DNA of 64,000 bases, from positions 1,426,001 through 1,490,000 of the forward strand of contig JBFLJU010000001.1 of the NCBI GenBank assembly GCA_040743155.1, given 5' to 3'. Position numbers and translations under genes: made by a program. Positions 10,046 to 17,963 of this stretch are shown here, piece by piece (the first letter of the stretch is position 1; each line of letters opens with the position of its first letter). The DNA comes from Cycloclasticus sp. (GTDB lineage Bacteria > Pseudomonadota > Gammaproteobacteria > Methylococcales > Cycloclasticaceae). The notes under the pieces were generated by a model. It saw only the letters and a list, made by a program, of their open reading frames with translations. It had not been told where the DNA came from and searched no databases.

Positions 10046-11422
10046 CTATTGAGCCATCAGCAATGGGTGCTGCTCACTGGCAGGTAACAACATATTGCTG
10101 TCATTAATAATATGCATCGACTTAAGCCATGCCTCAAACTCAGGCGCTGGCCTTTTGCCTAACACTTGCCTCAAGTAGTGCATATCATGGAATGAAGTCG
10201 ATTGATAATTGAGCATGATGTCATCAGCACCTGGCACACCCATAAAAAAATTACAGCCAGCAACACCTAACAGCGTTAACAAATTGTCCATATCATCCTG
10301 ATCAGCCTCTGCATGATTGGTATAACAAACATCACAGCCCATCGGCAAACCGAGTAACTTGCCACAAAAATGATCCTCTAAGCCCGCACGGGTAATTTGT
10401 TTACCATCGTACAAATATTCCGGCCCAATAAACCCAACCACACTGTTCACCAAAAAAGGGCTATATTTTCTCGCCACGCCATATGCTCTGGTTTCTAACG
10501 TCTGCTGATCAATACCGTGATGCGCCTGCGCAGATAAACACGAGCCCTGCCCCGTTTCAAAATACATCACCTGCTGGCCCACCGTGCCTCTATTTAGCGA
10601 CAACGCCGCTTGCTTTGCTTCCTCAAGCATATTCAAGTCAATCCCAAAGCTTTTATTCGCCGCCTCTGTCCCAGCAATGGATTGAAAAACAATATCAACC
10701 GGCGCACCTTGATTGATCGCTTCCAGTTGTGTCGTCAGGTGCGCTAAGACGCAGGACTGTGTTGGAATATCAAAACGTTGAATAAGCTCGTCTATATTAG
10801 CCACCAGTCGCTTGACACTTTCCACACTGTCTGTCGCCGGGTTAATACCAATCACTGCATCACCGCAGCCGTACATCAAGCCATCTACTATTGACGCACC
10901 AATGCCTTTTGCATCGTCTGTCGGGTGATTCGGCTGTAGCCTAGTAGCCACGCAACCTTGTAGCCCTATCGTGTTACGAAACTGACTCACTACCTGACAT
11001 TTACTGGCGACTAATATCAGGTCTTGGTTACGCATCAACTTACTCACCGCGGCCACCATCTCAGGCAGTAAGCCGCTCGACAATGCCGCTAACTCGGTCG
11101 AAGTCATCGAATAAGATAATAAGCGGTTACGTAAATCACCGACCGTATCATTTTCTATTTTTTGAAACGTTTCAGCATGATGCTCATCGAAAATTAAACG
11201 ACTCACTGCGTCAGATTCAGGCGGAATTAACGGCTCTTCAAGAAAGCGCTTAAGCGGCGTATTTGCCAACAACATCTGCGCTACAACACGCTGTTCCTCA
11301 GTTTCGGCCGCAATACCCGCTAAGTAATCACCACTTTTAACGGACGATGCTTTCGCCATTAAGTCGGCTAGGTTTTTAAACCGGTATGAACACCCGCCAA
11401 TTGAATACCTGTAGTCAGCCAT
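10046..11422 (-). CDS. eutB: Ethanolamine ammonia-lyase large subunit
   Basis: Catalytic TIM-barrel chain of ethanolamine ammonia-lyase, 458 residues, the usual length. Recognisable segments include the N-terminal YRFKNLADLMAKASSVKSGD, GLMYGCGDAVIGINPATDS and FETGQGSCLSA. The C-terminal segment GCNFFMGVPGADDIMLNYQ carries part of the active site. It forms a two-gene operon with eutC. No eutA reactivase, eutK/L/M/N/S shell proteins or aldehyde dehydrogenase are nearby, so this is the minimal soluble form, probably used to obtain nitrogen or carbon from ethanolamine. Confidence 0.97.
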   Translation of the reverse strand: MADYRYSIGGCSYRFKNLADLMAKASSVKSGDYLAGIAAETEEQRVVAQMLLANTPLKRFLEEPLIPPESDAVSRLIFDEHHAETFQKIENDTVGDLRNRLLSYSMTSTELAALSSGLLPEMVAAVSKLMRNQDLILVASKCQVVSQFRNTIGLQGCVATRLQPNHPTDDAKGIGASIVDGLMYGCGDAVIGINPATDSVESVKRLVANIDELIQRFDIPTQSCVLAHLTTQLEAINQGAPVDIVFQSIAGTEAANKSFGIDLNMLEEAKQAALSLNRGTVGQQVMYFETGQGSCLSAQAHHGIDQQTLETRAYGVARKYSPFLVNSVVGFIGPEYLYDGKQITRAGLEDHFCGKLLGLPMGCDVCYTNHAEADQDDMDNLLTLLGVAGCNFFMGVPGADDIMLNYQSTSFHDMHYLRQVLGKRPAPEFEAWLKSMHIINDSNMLLPASEQHPLLMAQ

Positions 11423-11476
11423 TGTTTTAAGGTTTACCTCCCTTAGTGATCACATAACGTCGAAACGACTCAAATA

Positions 11477-12535
11477 TTACTTAAAATAACCACCAAAATT
11501 TTGCCTAACCTTTTGTATAGGAATTGAAATACCAAAGCCTGTGTTAAGCGCAGAGCCTTGCGCCACTTTTATGGTGTTAACCGCTACCACATGCCCATTA
11601 TCGGTAATCAGTGGCCCACCACTATTCCCAGGTAAAATTTTTGCGTCAGTGGCAATTCCCCTTGCTGAAATTTGAGTCACCGTCCCCTCGGTTAGCTGAT
11701 CTCGCAAACCCAACGGGCTGCCAATCGCATGTACACTGGTGCCCTGTGACACCCGTTCTGTCGAAATTTCAAGATACGGCGCCTTACATGCGTCCACTTT
11801 AAGCAAGGCCAAATCGTCTTTAGACGACACCTTAATAAGCTTCGCTTTAGCTTTCGTGTTGTCTTTTAAAATAATTTCAAATGACCGCGCCACATTTGAA
11901 ACCGCGCTTGAGAAATTAAATTCCGACTGTTGTTGTTTGAATTTTCGCTCGGCCTCATTCAACCGTCTTGAAGCCTCATTAATTTGTTGTTTATCTTGGT
12001 GATATTGCTGCTCATAAAGCGAATATTCCCGCTGCGATACTTGCCTTTCTCTTTCAGACGACAAACCATCCATATAAAGCTTAAAGTCATCTAGTCTTTG
12101 CTTATTGATGAGCAGCCGCTCTTCCTGATTAGCAACCTCCAGCTTCTTTCGCTCAAACATTAAGGCGTTTTGCTTTATCTTAGCTTCCGTAACAACCCAC
12201 TGCTTCCCCTTGGCCGGACGTACGACGTGTTTATTAGTAATAAGGTAGCAGTCATCCGTTACAAAAAAACCAGAACCTGAACCAAGCTGACTTCTAACCG
12301 TCACTACCGCCATCGTCGCTTTTTGAACTGGATTACTAGGGCTATATTTGTCATTCAATAATGCAACAAAATCTCTCGTTTTCCCAGATGATGAGCCAAA
12401 ACCTCGATAAGAACGAACAGCTGTAGAACCGGCAGATTTTTTAGGTGAGTCAGAAAACTGCCAACGCCCATTCTCATCCTTGTATTTAAAAATCTCTGCC
12501 ATGCAAGTACTCTGAAAAAAACACACAAAGAACAC
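11477..12535 (-). CDS. Secreted DUF4124 / trypsin-like serine protease with helical insertion
   Basis: The 352-residue frame starts at a GTG. A short hydrophobic stretch ends in TCMA, followed by a DUF4124-type domain (AEIFKYKDENGRWQFSDSP, about 13-31) and a chymotrypsin-fold protease. The triad is His103 (NKHVV), Asp241 (DDLALLKV) and Ser305 (LPGNSGGPL), as in the HtrA/DegP group, but no PDZ domain follows. Between His and Asp lies a highly charged helical insertion (about 120-205) rich in Q, E, R and K, probably a coiled coil. The signal peptide looks incomplete: another frame starting at a TTG (12567) encodes a better leader and would join this frame by a one-base change in a run of seven Ts. 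The gene follows the DUF5610-like gene closely. Confidence 0.75.
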   Translation of the reverse strand: MFFVCFFQSTCMAEIFKYKDENGRWQFSDSPKKSAGSTAVRSYRGFGSSSGKTRDFVALLNDKYSPSNPVQKATMAVVTVRSQLGSGSGFFVTDDCYLITNKHVVRPAKGKQWVVTEAKIKQNALMFERKKLEVANQEERLLINKQRLDDFKLYMDGLSSERERQVSQREYSLYEQQYHQDKQQINEASRRLNEAERKFKQQQSEFNFSSAVSNVARSFEIILKDNTKAKAKLIKVSSKDDLALLKVDACKAPYLEISTERVSQGTSVHAIGSPLGLRDQLTEGTVTQISARGIATDAKILPGNSGGPLITDNGHVVAVNTIKVAQGSALNTGFGISIPIQKVRQNFGGYFK

Positions 12536-12586
12536 GCATAAAACGAACTTAAAAAGAGTCGATTCAATAAGCGTCGGGTTGATTTC

Positions 12587-13156
12587 TCAATCCTCTAACG
12601 TAAAGCTGTCAACGAACGCATTTAATTTAGTTTGCACCAACTCATAGGTTTCATCAATGTTACTGGCGATCTCGTCCTCTAAAACATTTAACCCATTTAG
12701 AATATCTCGAGCTTCTGAGAAACCCTTCTCAATACCGCCTTTAATAAGCTCAGTAAAGGCCAACAGCGCCTCATCCTCAACTAATTCAGGGTGCTGCTCT
12801 TGATAGCTCGCAAAAAAGGCTGTGCTCAAAGAAACAATTCGCTCTGCCGTCGCATCCGGACTAACATCCAGGTCCGAATCATAGGCATTTTGAATTGCAC
12901 TCTCTCCTAAGCTAGCACTCAACGCTTCATTAATGCCGTCGAGAGCCGTTTTTAGCACTAATGCCTGAGGAGAATCAGCCGCACTCAAACTAATCGTTGA
13001 TTCTAAAATAGCCGAGTTAAGTGATTTTTTTGCTAAATTTTTCTCGTGTGCCAGTGCCGAAACTTCTTGCCCCATTGGGCCATCCGCTTTCTTATCGTTA
13101 CTTTTAGCCAAGTTTTGCACTTGTTGATTAAAGGGAATCGATGCTTGAATAGTCAC
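12587..13156 (-). CDS. DUF5610-like hypothetical protein
   Basis: A 189-residue acidic, mostly helical protein with no signal peptide or membrane segment. Residues about 45-185 resemble the DUF5610 family, which has no established function; I am only moderately sure of this match. The first 40 residues look disordered (QQVQNLAKSNDKKADGP). The stop codon lies about 20 bp before the possible TTG start of the downstream protease, so the two genes are probably co-transcribed. The ATG is preceded by an AGGAGG-like ribosome site (complement of cctcct at 13162-13167). Confidence 0.65.
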   Translation of the reverse strand: MTIQASIPFNQQVQNLAKSNDKKADGPMGQEVSALAHEKNLAKKSLNSAILESTISLSAADSPQALVLKTALDGINEALSASLGESAIQNAYDSDLDVSPDATAERIVSLSTAFFASYQEQHPELVEDEALLAFTELIKGGIEKGFSEARDILNGLNVLEDEIASNIDETYELVQTKLNAFVDSFTLED

Positions 13157-13576
13157 AATATCCTCCTGATTTTGCTGAACTAACAGTGTACAACTATTTT
13201 ATCGGCCATATCTGTAGGAAGTTTAGCGGTATGGAGGGTTAAAACACCTTATCTGACAGCAATTTCTTTCTCAATGGCGTTGGTTTCAAAACAAATCGTC
13301 AGCAGAATTCACGTTAATGTAGGCCGTAGCTGTTATGCAAAAAAGCTACTCCCTTACTCTTTAATTATATAGCTCACTCACTCTGCCCTTGACCATTAAG
13401 TAAACCACTTCCCGCAAAACAGTATATAGCTTCATTGCCTTTTCCTGATCTGTATCAAGGCGTTAAAAGCTCTATCCTCCTAGAATTTACACAGAAGTGA
13501 GCTGTCAAACAAATTGTGTGCCGGTTCTTCTTAATAAAAACCATTTCCAGTATCTACTTAAAGAGGACAGAATATT
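13157..13576. other. Divergent intergenic region upstream of the dioxygenase operon
   Basis: 420 bp between divergent units. It must hold promoters for the DUF5610-like gene (minus) and the dioxygenase genes (plus), but I find no -35/-10 pair good enough to assign. A short GTAGCT/AGCTAC inverted repeat lies near 13325-13350 and an imperfect palindrome (CCTGAT/ATCAAGG) near 13444-13461. Neither is assignable to a known regulator. Confidence 0.4.
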
Positions 13577-14908
13577 ATGAGCAACGATATCGATTATCAT
13601 CAATTTATTGACAACGAAGAAGGATGGGTTGACCGTCGCATCTTTTGGGAAGAAGAGATTTACGAACAAGAGTTAAAACAAATTTTTGCCAAATCATGGC
13701 AATTTATAGCGCACGATTCAATGATTCCTAATGCGAATGATTTTTACACCACGTACATGGGTGAAGACGGCGTTATCGGCGCACGCCAAAAAGACGGGAG
13801 CGTCAAAGTATTTTTGAATTCCTGCCCACATCGAGGTAATAAATTTTGCTATGCCGATGAAGGCAACACACGCTCCTTTATTTGCAACTACCATGGCTGG
13901 AGCTTTGGTATAGACGGCAAACTAGGTGCCTTAGCAAATGAACACGTTTACGATGACGGTGATATCGATAAAGAAAAGTGGAGCCCCAAACAAGCACGCG
14001 TTGCCACATATAAAGGCCTAATATTTGCTACTTTTGACCAAGAAGCACCCTCACTTGAAGAATGGCTTGGCGATTTCCGTTGGTACTTAGACATGATGTT
14101 CGACAACGACGGTGAAACCGAATTCATCAGCGGTGGCATTAAGTCGTACGTTAACGCTAACTGGAAGTTTGGTGTTGAAAACTTCGTTGGTGACGCCTAC
14201 CACGCACTTTGGAATCATGACTCTGGCCTTAAAGCGATGAACAATGGCGAAGGCTTTGGCCCAGCGGTTAATGAAGAATCCTTCCATGCCAGCGTTAATG
14301 GGCACGGTTGGGAGTTTGGTACCGATGGTTACGCCGATGTGTTGATAACAGGACGCCCTATCTGGATGAAATACGTCCAAGATGTGATTAAACCAAAAAT
14401 GGAAAAAACGCATGGCGAATTGCGTTCAAAAATATTTGGTTCGCTCGCTTCGGTGTCTATTTTCCCAAACATTTCGTTCCTACCCGGCATTCAAACCTTC
14501 CGTGTTTGGTTACCTAGGGGACCTAAAAAGCTTGAACTAAGAATTTTCACCATCGTTAATAAAAATATGCCTGATGAAGTCAAGCAAGAAATTAACCTTG
14601 GCTGTATGCATACCTTTAACCCTGCCGGTGTGTTGGAAATGGATGACGGCGAGAACTGGGAAGGCAACACGCAAGTGAACAAAGGCTATCTAACTCGCCA
14701 AGAAAAATTGCATTATGGCTGTGGCATTAGTCGTGAAATTGAACACGAAGAGTTACCGGGCATTATTTATGCCGGTCAATTTAATGATGCCAACCAACGA
14801 CATTTTTACACCCGTTGGGCCGATTTAATGAATGCTGATAAGTGGGACGACGTACCAACTCGCTACACACCTCGCTTCACCGGCAAAACCACTATTGAGG
14901 AAGAATAA
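13577..14908 (+). CDS. Rieske aromatic-ring-hydroxylating dioxygenase, alpha subunit
   Basis: Large catalytic subunit (443 residues) of a ring-hydroxylating dioxygenase that adds O2 to an aromatic ring to give a cis-dihydrodiol. The Rieske [2Fe-2S] ligands are Cys83/His85 (CPHR) and Cys103/His106 (CNYH). The mononuclear iron site is Asp206, His209 and His214 (GDAYHALWNH), with the carboxylate ligand in the DDGEN segment (356-360). This matches the biphenyl/naphthalene/PAH group. The beta subunit follows after 1 bp and an extradiol dioxygenase after that, suggesting a catabolic unit for mono- or polycyclic aromatics. No ferredoxin or reductase is encoded here. A GAGG ribosome site precedes the ATG. 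The exact substrate is not readable. Confidence 0.93.
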   Translation: MSNDIDYHQFIDNEEGWVDRRIFWEEEIYEQELKQIFAKSWQFIAHDSMIPNANDFYTTYMGEDGVIGARQKDGSVKVFLNSCPHRGNKFCYADEGNTRSFICNYHGWSFGIDGKLGALANEHVYDDGDIDKEKWSPKQARVATYKGLIFATFDQEAPSLEEWLGDFRWYLDMMFDNDGETEFISGGIKSYVNANWKFGVENFVGDAYHALWNHDSGLKAMNNGEGFGPAVNEESFHASVNGHGWEFGTDGYADVLITGRPIWMKYVQDVIKPKMEKTHGELRSKIFGSLASVSIFPNISFLPGIQTFRVWLPRGPKKLELRIFTIVNKNMPDEVKQEINLGCMHTFNPAGVLEMDDGENWEGNTQVNKGYLTRQEKLHYGCGISREIEHEELPGIIYAGQFNDANQRHFYTRWADLMNADKWDDVPTRYTPRFTGKTTIEEE

Positions 14909-14909
14909 G

Positions 14910-15446
14910 ATGTCGACAGCACAAGAAGATATGAGCCTAGCCGCGGTTTCTATTGAAACGCTTATCGAAGTTCAACAATTTCTATATCGCGAAGCACGCA
15001 TTCAAGATATGGAGAAGTTCCGTGAGTGGCTCACTATGCTAACCGATGACGTTCATTATTGGATGCCATACCGTTACCAGCGCTACCGTAAAAATGAGAA
15101 AGAACCCACCATTTACGACCAATCGTATTATTGCGACACAATGGAAGATTTGAAAAAGCGCGTCATCCGCACCGAGACCGGCACCTGTTGGTCAGAAGAT
15201 CCAGCGACTCGCGCTGCTCATGTTGTTACCAATATTGAAGTAGAGCCAACCAGTAATCCTGATGAGTTCACCGTGTACTCGTTAATCACAGTTCATAGAA
15301 ACATGAATGAAGATGAAGAGCACACGATGATAGGACACCGAACAGACCTCATAAGGCGTGTGAACGGTGTTTTAAAACTCGCTAAAAGAAAAATTATTCT
15401 TGATCAAAACATCTTCATGAATAAAAGCTTAAACGTTTACTTATAG
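14910..15446 (+). CDS. Aromatic-ring-hydroxylating dioxygenase, beta subunit
   Basis: Small structural subunit of the alpha3beta3 dioxygenase, 178 residues, SnoaL/NTF2-like fold. Typical segments are FLYREARIQDMEKFREWLTMLTDDV (written as separate helices here), the aromatic-rich YWMPYRYQRY, and the C-terminal strands RTDLIRRVNG and LAKRKIILDQNIFMNKSLNVYL of the family. An in-frame ATG exists upstream at 14832 but lies inside the alpha gene. The ATG at 14910 follows GAGGAAG at a good distance and gives the standard length. The gap to the alpha stop codon is a single base. Confidence 0.94.
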   Translation: MSTAQEDMSLAAVSIETLIEVQQFLYREARIQDMEKFREWLTMLTDDVHYWMPYRYQRYRKNEKEPTIYDQSYYCDTMEDLKKRVIRTETGTCWSEDPATRAAHVVTNIEVEPTSNPDEFTVYSLITVHRNMNEDEEHTMIGHRTDLIRRVNGVLKLAKRKIILDQNIFMNKSLNVYL

Positions 15447-15469
15447 CGCAACTCATTAAGCATTAAAAA

Positions 15470-15493
15470 AAGGCCCTGCTAATGCGGGGCCTT
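15470..15493. terminator. Hairpin between dioxygenase beta subunit and extradiol gene
   Basis: A 7-bp GC-rich stem AAGGCCC/GGGCCTT with a 10-base loop. On the plus strand it is followed only by a short T-rich stretch, so it may attenuate rather than end transcription into the next gene. On the minus strand it is followed by seven Ts, a better intrinsic terminator for stray antisense transcripts. Confidence 0.5.
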
Positions 15494-15517
15494 CTTAAAT
15501 ACAAACTGGAGAAATAT

Positions 15518-16414
15518 ATGGTTGAAGTAATAGAGCTGGGTTACGTTGGTCTCAATGTAACAGACATGGAAGCGTGGAGAAGCTACGCAACCGAGTGTAT
15601 AGGGTTAGAAATTGCTGAAAGCGATAAAGATGATCGTTTTTACCTAAGGATGGACAAACAACACCACCGCTTCACTATTTTCAAATCTGACCAAGATGAC
15701 CTTGCCTATATGGGCTGGCGCGTAAAAGGGCAGGAAGAATTTAAAGCCATGCAACAGCAATTGACCGATGCAGGTGTTGCCTTCCGCGTAGGAACAGAAG
15801 AAGAAGCACGTGAACGCCACGTGTTGGCTCTCATTAAACTTGACGATCCTTCTGGAACGCCGAACGAAATTTACTACAGCCCACAAGTAGACGTGATGAA
15901 GCCTTTTCACCCTGGGCGTCCAATGCATGGCAAATTTGTTGCCGGTAATCAAGGGCTAGGACACGTTCTAGTACGTTCTGATGATGATCAGGCCACTTAT
16001 GATTTCTATAAATTACTGGGCCTAAAAGGATCAATTGAATATAGAATTGCGCTGCCCGATGGCAATTGTGCTGAACCCGTTTTCATGAGCTGTAACGACC
16101 GCCAACATTCAATTGCTTTTGGTTTTCATGGCATGGTTGAACGCCTAAATCACCTGCATATCCAGTACACAGAATTCGATGATTTAGGCATCTCACACGA
16201 TACCATTCGTAATCAAAAAATTGATGTAGCCATGCAGCTGGGCAAGCACGCTAATGATCAGCTTTACACTTTCTACTCGCCAACACCGTCAGGTTGGTTA
16301 ATGGAACTCGGTTGGGGCGATTGCGTCAAACCAGAAGCTCAAGAGCACTATACTGGCGATATTTTTGGCCACGCAGTGGAAGCAAGCGGTTACGGCATGG
16401 ATATTGAGTTATAA
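15518..16414 (+). CDS. Type I extradiol ring-cleavage dioxygenase (BphC/NahC-like)
   Basis: Fe(II)-dependent vicinal-oxygen-chelate enzyme of 298 residues that opens catechol-type rings next to the hydroxyls. Two tandem domains are visible. The second carries the iron ligands His149 (GLGHVLV), His212 (LNHLHIQ) and Glu263 (LMELGWG), with spacing like 2,3-dihydroxybiphenyl 1,2-dioxygenase. With the Rieske subunits upstream it probably cleaves 2,3-dihydroxybiphenyl, 1,2-dihydroxynaphthalene or a similar diol. The start chosen is the ATG at 15518 after GGAGAAATAT; an ATG 36 bp upstream lies inside the hairpin and has no ribosome site. No dehydrogenase or hydrolase of the pathway is adjacent. Confidence 0.92.
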   Translation: MVEVIELGYVGLNVTDMEAWRSYATECIGLEIAESDKDDRFYLRMDKQHHRFTIFKSDQDDLAYMGWRVKGQEEFKAMQQQLTDAGVAFRVGTEEEARERHVLALIKLDDPSGTPNEIYYSPQVDVMKPFHPGRPMHGKFVAGNQGLGHVLVRSDDDQATYDFYKLLGLKGSIEYRIALPDGNCAEPVFMSCNDRQHSIAFGFHGMVERLNHLHIQYTEFDDLGISHDTIRNQKIDVAMQLGKHANDQLYTFYSPTPSGWLMELGWGDCVKPEAQEHYTGDIFGHAVEASGYGMDIEL

Positions 16415-16461
16415 AAAGTCACGACTGCATGGGTTAATTAAACCCTTCGCAACAAGTCTGT

Positions 16462-16496
16462 AAAAAGAAACGCTCATTAACTTGGGCGTTTCTTTT
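16462..16496. terminator. Bidirectional intrinsic terminator
   Basis: A 10-bp stem AAAGAAACGC/GCGTTTCTTT, extendable by a wobble and one more pair, with T-rich flanks on both strands. It separates the plus-strand extradiol gene from the minus-strand membrane-anchor gene. Confidence 0.8.
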
Positions 16497-16513
16497 ATCA
16501 CCTGACTAGACTG

Positions 16514-17056
16514 TCACCTCAAGCCTATTACCTGATAGTTACCTTTAGTCTTTAAAGAAACTTCGATTGGCTTGCCGCTTTCATTTTTCCAGTACCAGCC
16601 GTGAGAACCATTAAACGGCACACTTTTTGAGCCATTACCCTTATCTGCCGTTGCCTCTTTATAGCTTTTAAAATAGCCCGTTGTGTCTCCCTGCGGCTCA
16701 CCGTGGAAATCAAAATAAAGCATCGCACCATCTGTCTGCCATGAGTATTCCAACACCGCATCTTTTTCCAAATAAAACTTATACTCTAAGCCGCTATTAG
16801 CAGGGATAGTCAATTTAACAGTATCTTCCCGTAACAATGTTCGCTCATCACACGAGCCTAGCGTTGGCTTAACTGCTTGCTCAGCATTCTCCGCCATCAC
16901 AGTTAAACCCATGGCCTTGCCGAAACCAGTCGGGTCGATGCCATATTCCGCCGGCAGTACAACCGTTAACAAAATAATCACCGCTAAAATGCTCGCAATA
17001 ATTGATGCTTTAACCAGCGAAGCAAGAGATTGAATAGGGTGCTCTATTTTATTCAT
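16514..17056 (-). CDS. Transmembrane anchor protein paired with HupE/UreJ protein
   Basis: A 180-residue protein with one N-terminal membrane helix (about 14-36, ASLVKASIIASILAVIILL) and a periplasmic domain of about 130 residues rich in beta strands (YSWQTDGAMLYFDFHGEP, HGWYWKNESGKPIEVSLK). Homologues are commonly annotated only as transmembrane anchor proteins and sit beside HupE/UreJ genes; no function is established. It begins 6 bp after the HupE gene on the same strand, so the two are almost certainly co-expressed. The aromatic-rich C-terminal domain might bind a ligand, but that is speculation. Confidence 0.75.
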   Translation of the reverse strand: MNKIEHPIQSLASLVKASIIASILAVIILLTVVLPAEYGIDPTGFGKAMGLTVMAENAEQAVKPTLGSCDERTLLREDTVKLTIPANSGLEYKFYLEKDAVLEYSWQTDGAMLYFDFHGEPQGDTTGYFKSYKEATADKGNGSKSVPFNGSHGWYWKNESGKPIEVSLKTKGNYQVIGLR

Positions 17057-17062
17057 AATAAT

Positions 17063-17803
17063 TTAACTCGTTACGGAATAGCCGACCATTTGATAGCCAA
17101 ACAGTATCAAACCTCCGGTCATTAATAGTGTGTTTGTCATAGTCGAAAACAAATAAAAACTACGGTGCCTACGCCAAAAACTCAAGCCAATCAAAATGAA
17201 AACCAAGGCCACAAACTGCCCCAGCTCTACCCCAACGTTAAAGGCCAACAAGTTTTTCCACAAACCTGTTTGAGGTAACGCAAAATCTTGAATCTTAGTC
17301 GCCAAACCAAAACCATGAAATAAGCCAAATATCGCAACGGCAACTTTAGTATTCGGTTGAAAACCAAGCAAACGATTGAAGCCACCCAAGTTATCAAAGC
17401 CTTTATAAACAATGGATAAACCAATAATCGCGTCAATTAAATAAGGATTCAGCGCAATATTATTCAACACACCCAACAATAAAGTAATGCTATGCCCCGC
17501 CGTAAACAGGCTCACGTATAACAGCACTTCGCGTTTTCTAAATAAAAAGAAAATAACGCCTATCAGAAACAACAAATGGTCATAGCCCGTCAGCATATGT
17601 TTCGCACCGATATAAAGAAAAGGCCCAATGGCAACGCCCTCGTTCGCCAACAAAAAACGTTCAGTGCTCGCATCCACACCATGAGCTAACACCCCAGAAG
17701 AGCTGATGAGACACAACAAAAAGGCGAACACAAGCATATGAGGCACTCTAAACACGGTAGCACCCCAGATTTTTTGGTATAAATAAAGTGTAAATTCTTT
17801 CAC
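17063..17803 (-). CDS. HupE/UreJ family membrane protein
   Basis: A 246-residue polytopic membrane protein with about seven hydrophobic segments. After an N-terminal helix, the mature part starts with HGVD (His41). Typical HupE/UreJ_2 signatures follow: GAKHMLTGYDHLLFLIGVI, TAGHSITL and LFGLFHGFGLA, rich in histidine and aspartate that could handle metal ions. HupE and UreJ are linked to nickel or cobalt uptake beside hydrogenase and urease genes, but no such genes are here. The metal specificity is unknown. Its partner is the downstream anchor protein. Confidence 0.82.
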   Translation of the reverse strand: MKEFTLYLYQKIWGATVFRVPHMLVFAFLLCLISSSGVLAHGVDASTERFLLANEGVAIGPFLYIGAKHMLTGYDHLLFLIGVIFFLFRKREVLLYVSLFTAGHSITLLLGVLNNIALNPYLIDAIIGLSIVYKGFDNLGGFNRLLGFQPNTKVAVAIFGLFHGFGLATKIQDFALPQTGLWKNLLAFNVGVELGQFVALVFILIGLSFWRRHRSFYLFSTMTNTLLMTGGLILFGYQMVGYSVTS

Positions 17804-17963
17804 AAACTTCCCTAAAGAGATCGCTCTAATGCACCGGCAACTACAGCCGACAAACGCCTATTATAACAACCACTTAGTACTGTTACAAAGCACCAACCCA
17901 AAAATCGTTTGCCTTTGCCATGTACCCAAAAGACACATATGGTTTTGTAAAATATTTAGGCAT

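Noticed and set aside
13381-13430. Sigma-70 promoter for the dioxygenase operon (TTGACC with TATATA)
   Set aside because: The two elements are about 28 bp apart, too far for a normal promoter.
14832-14909. Longer dioxygenase beta subunit starting inside the alpha gene
   Set aside because: The extra 26 residues have no family similarity, and a good ribosome site precedes the ATG at 14910.
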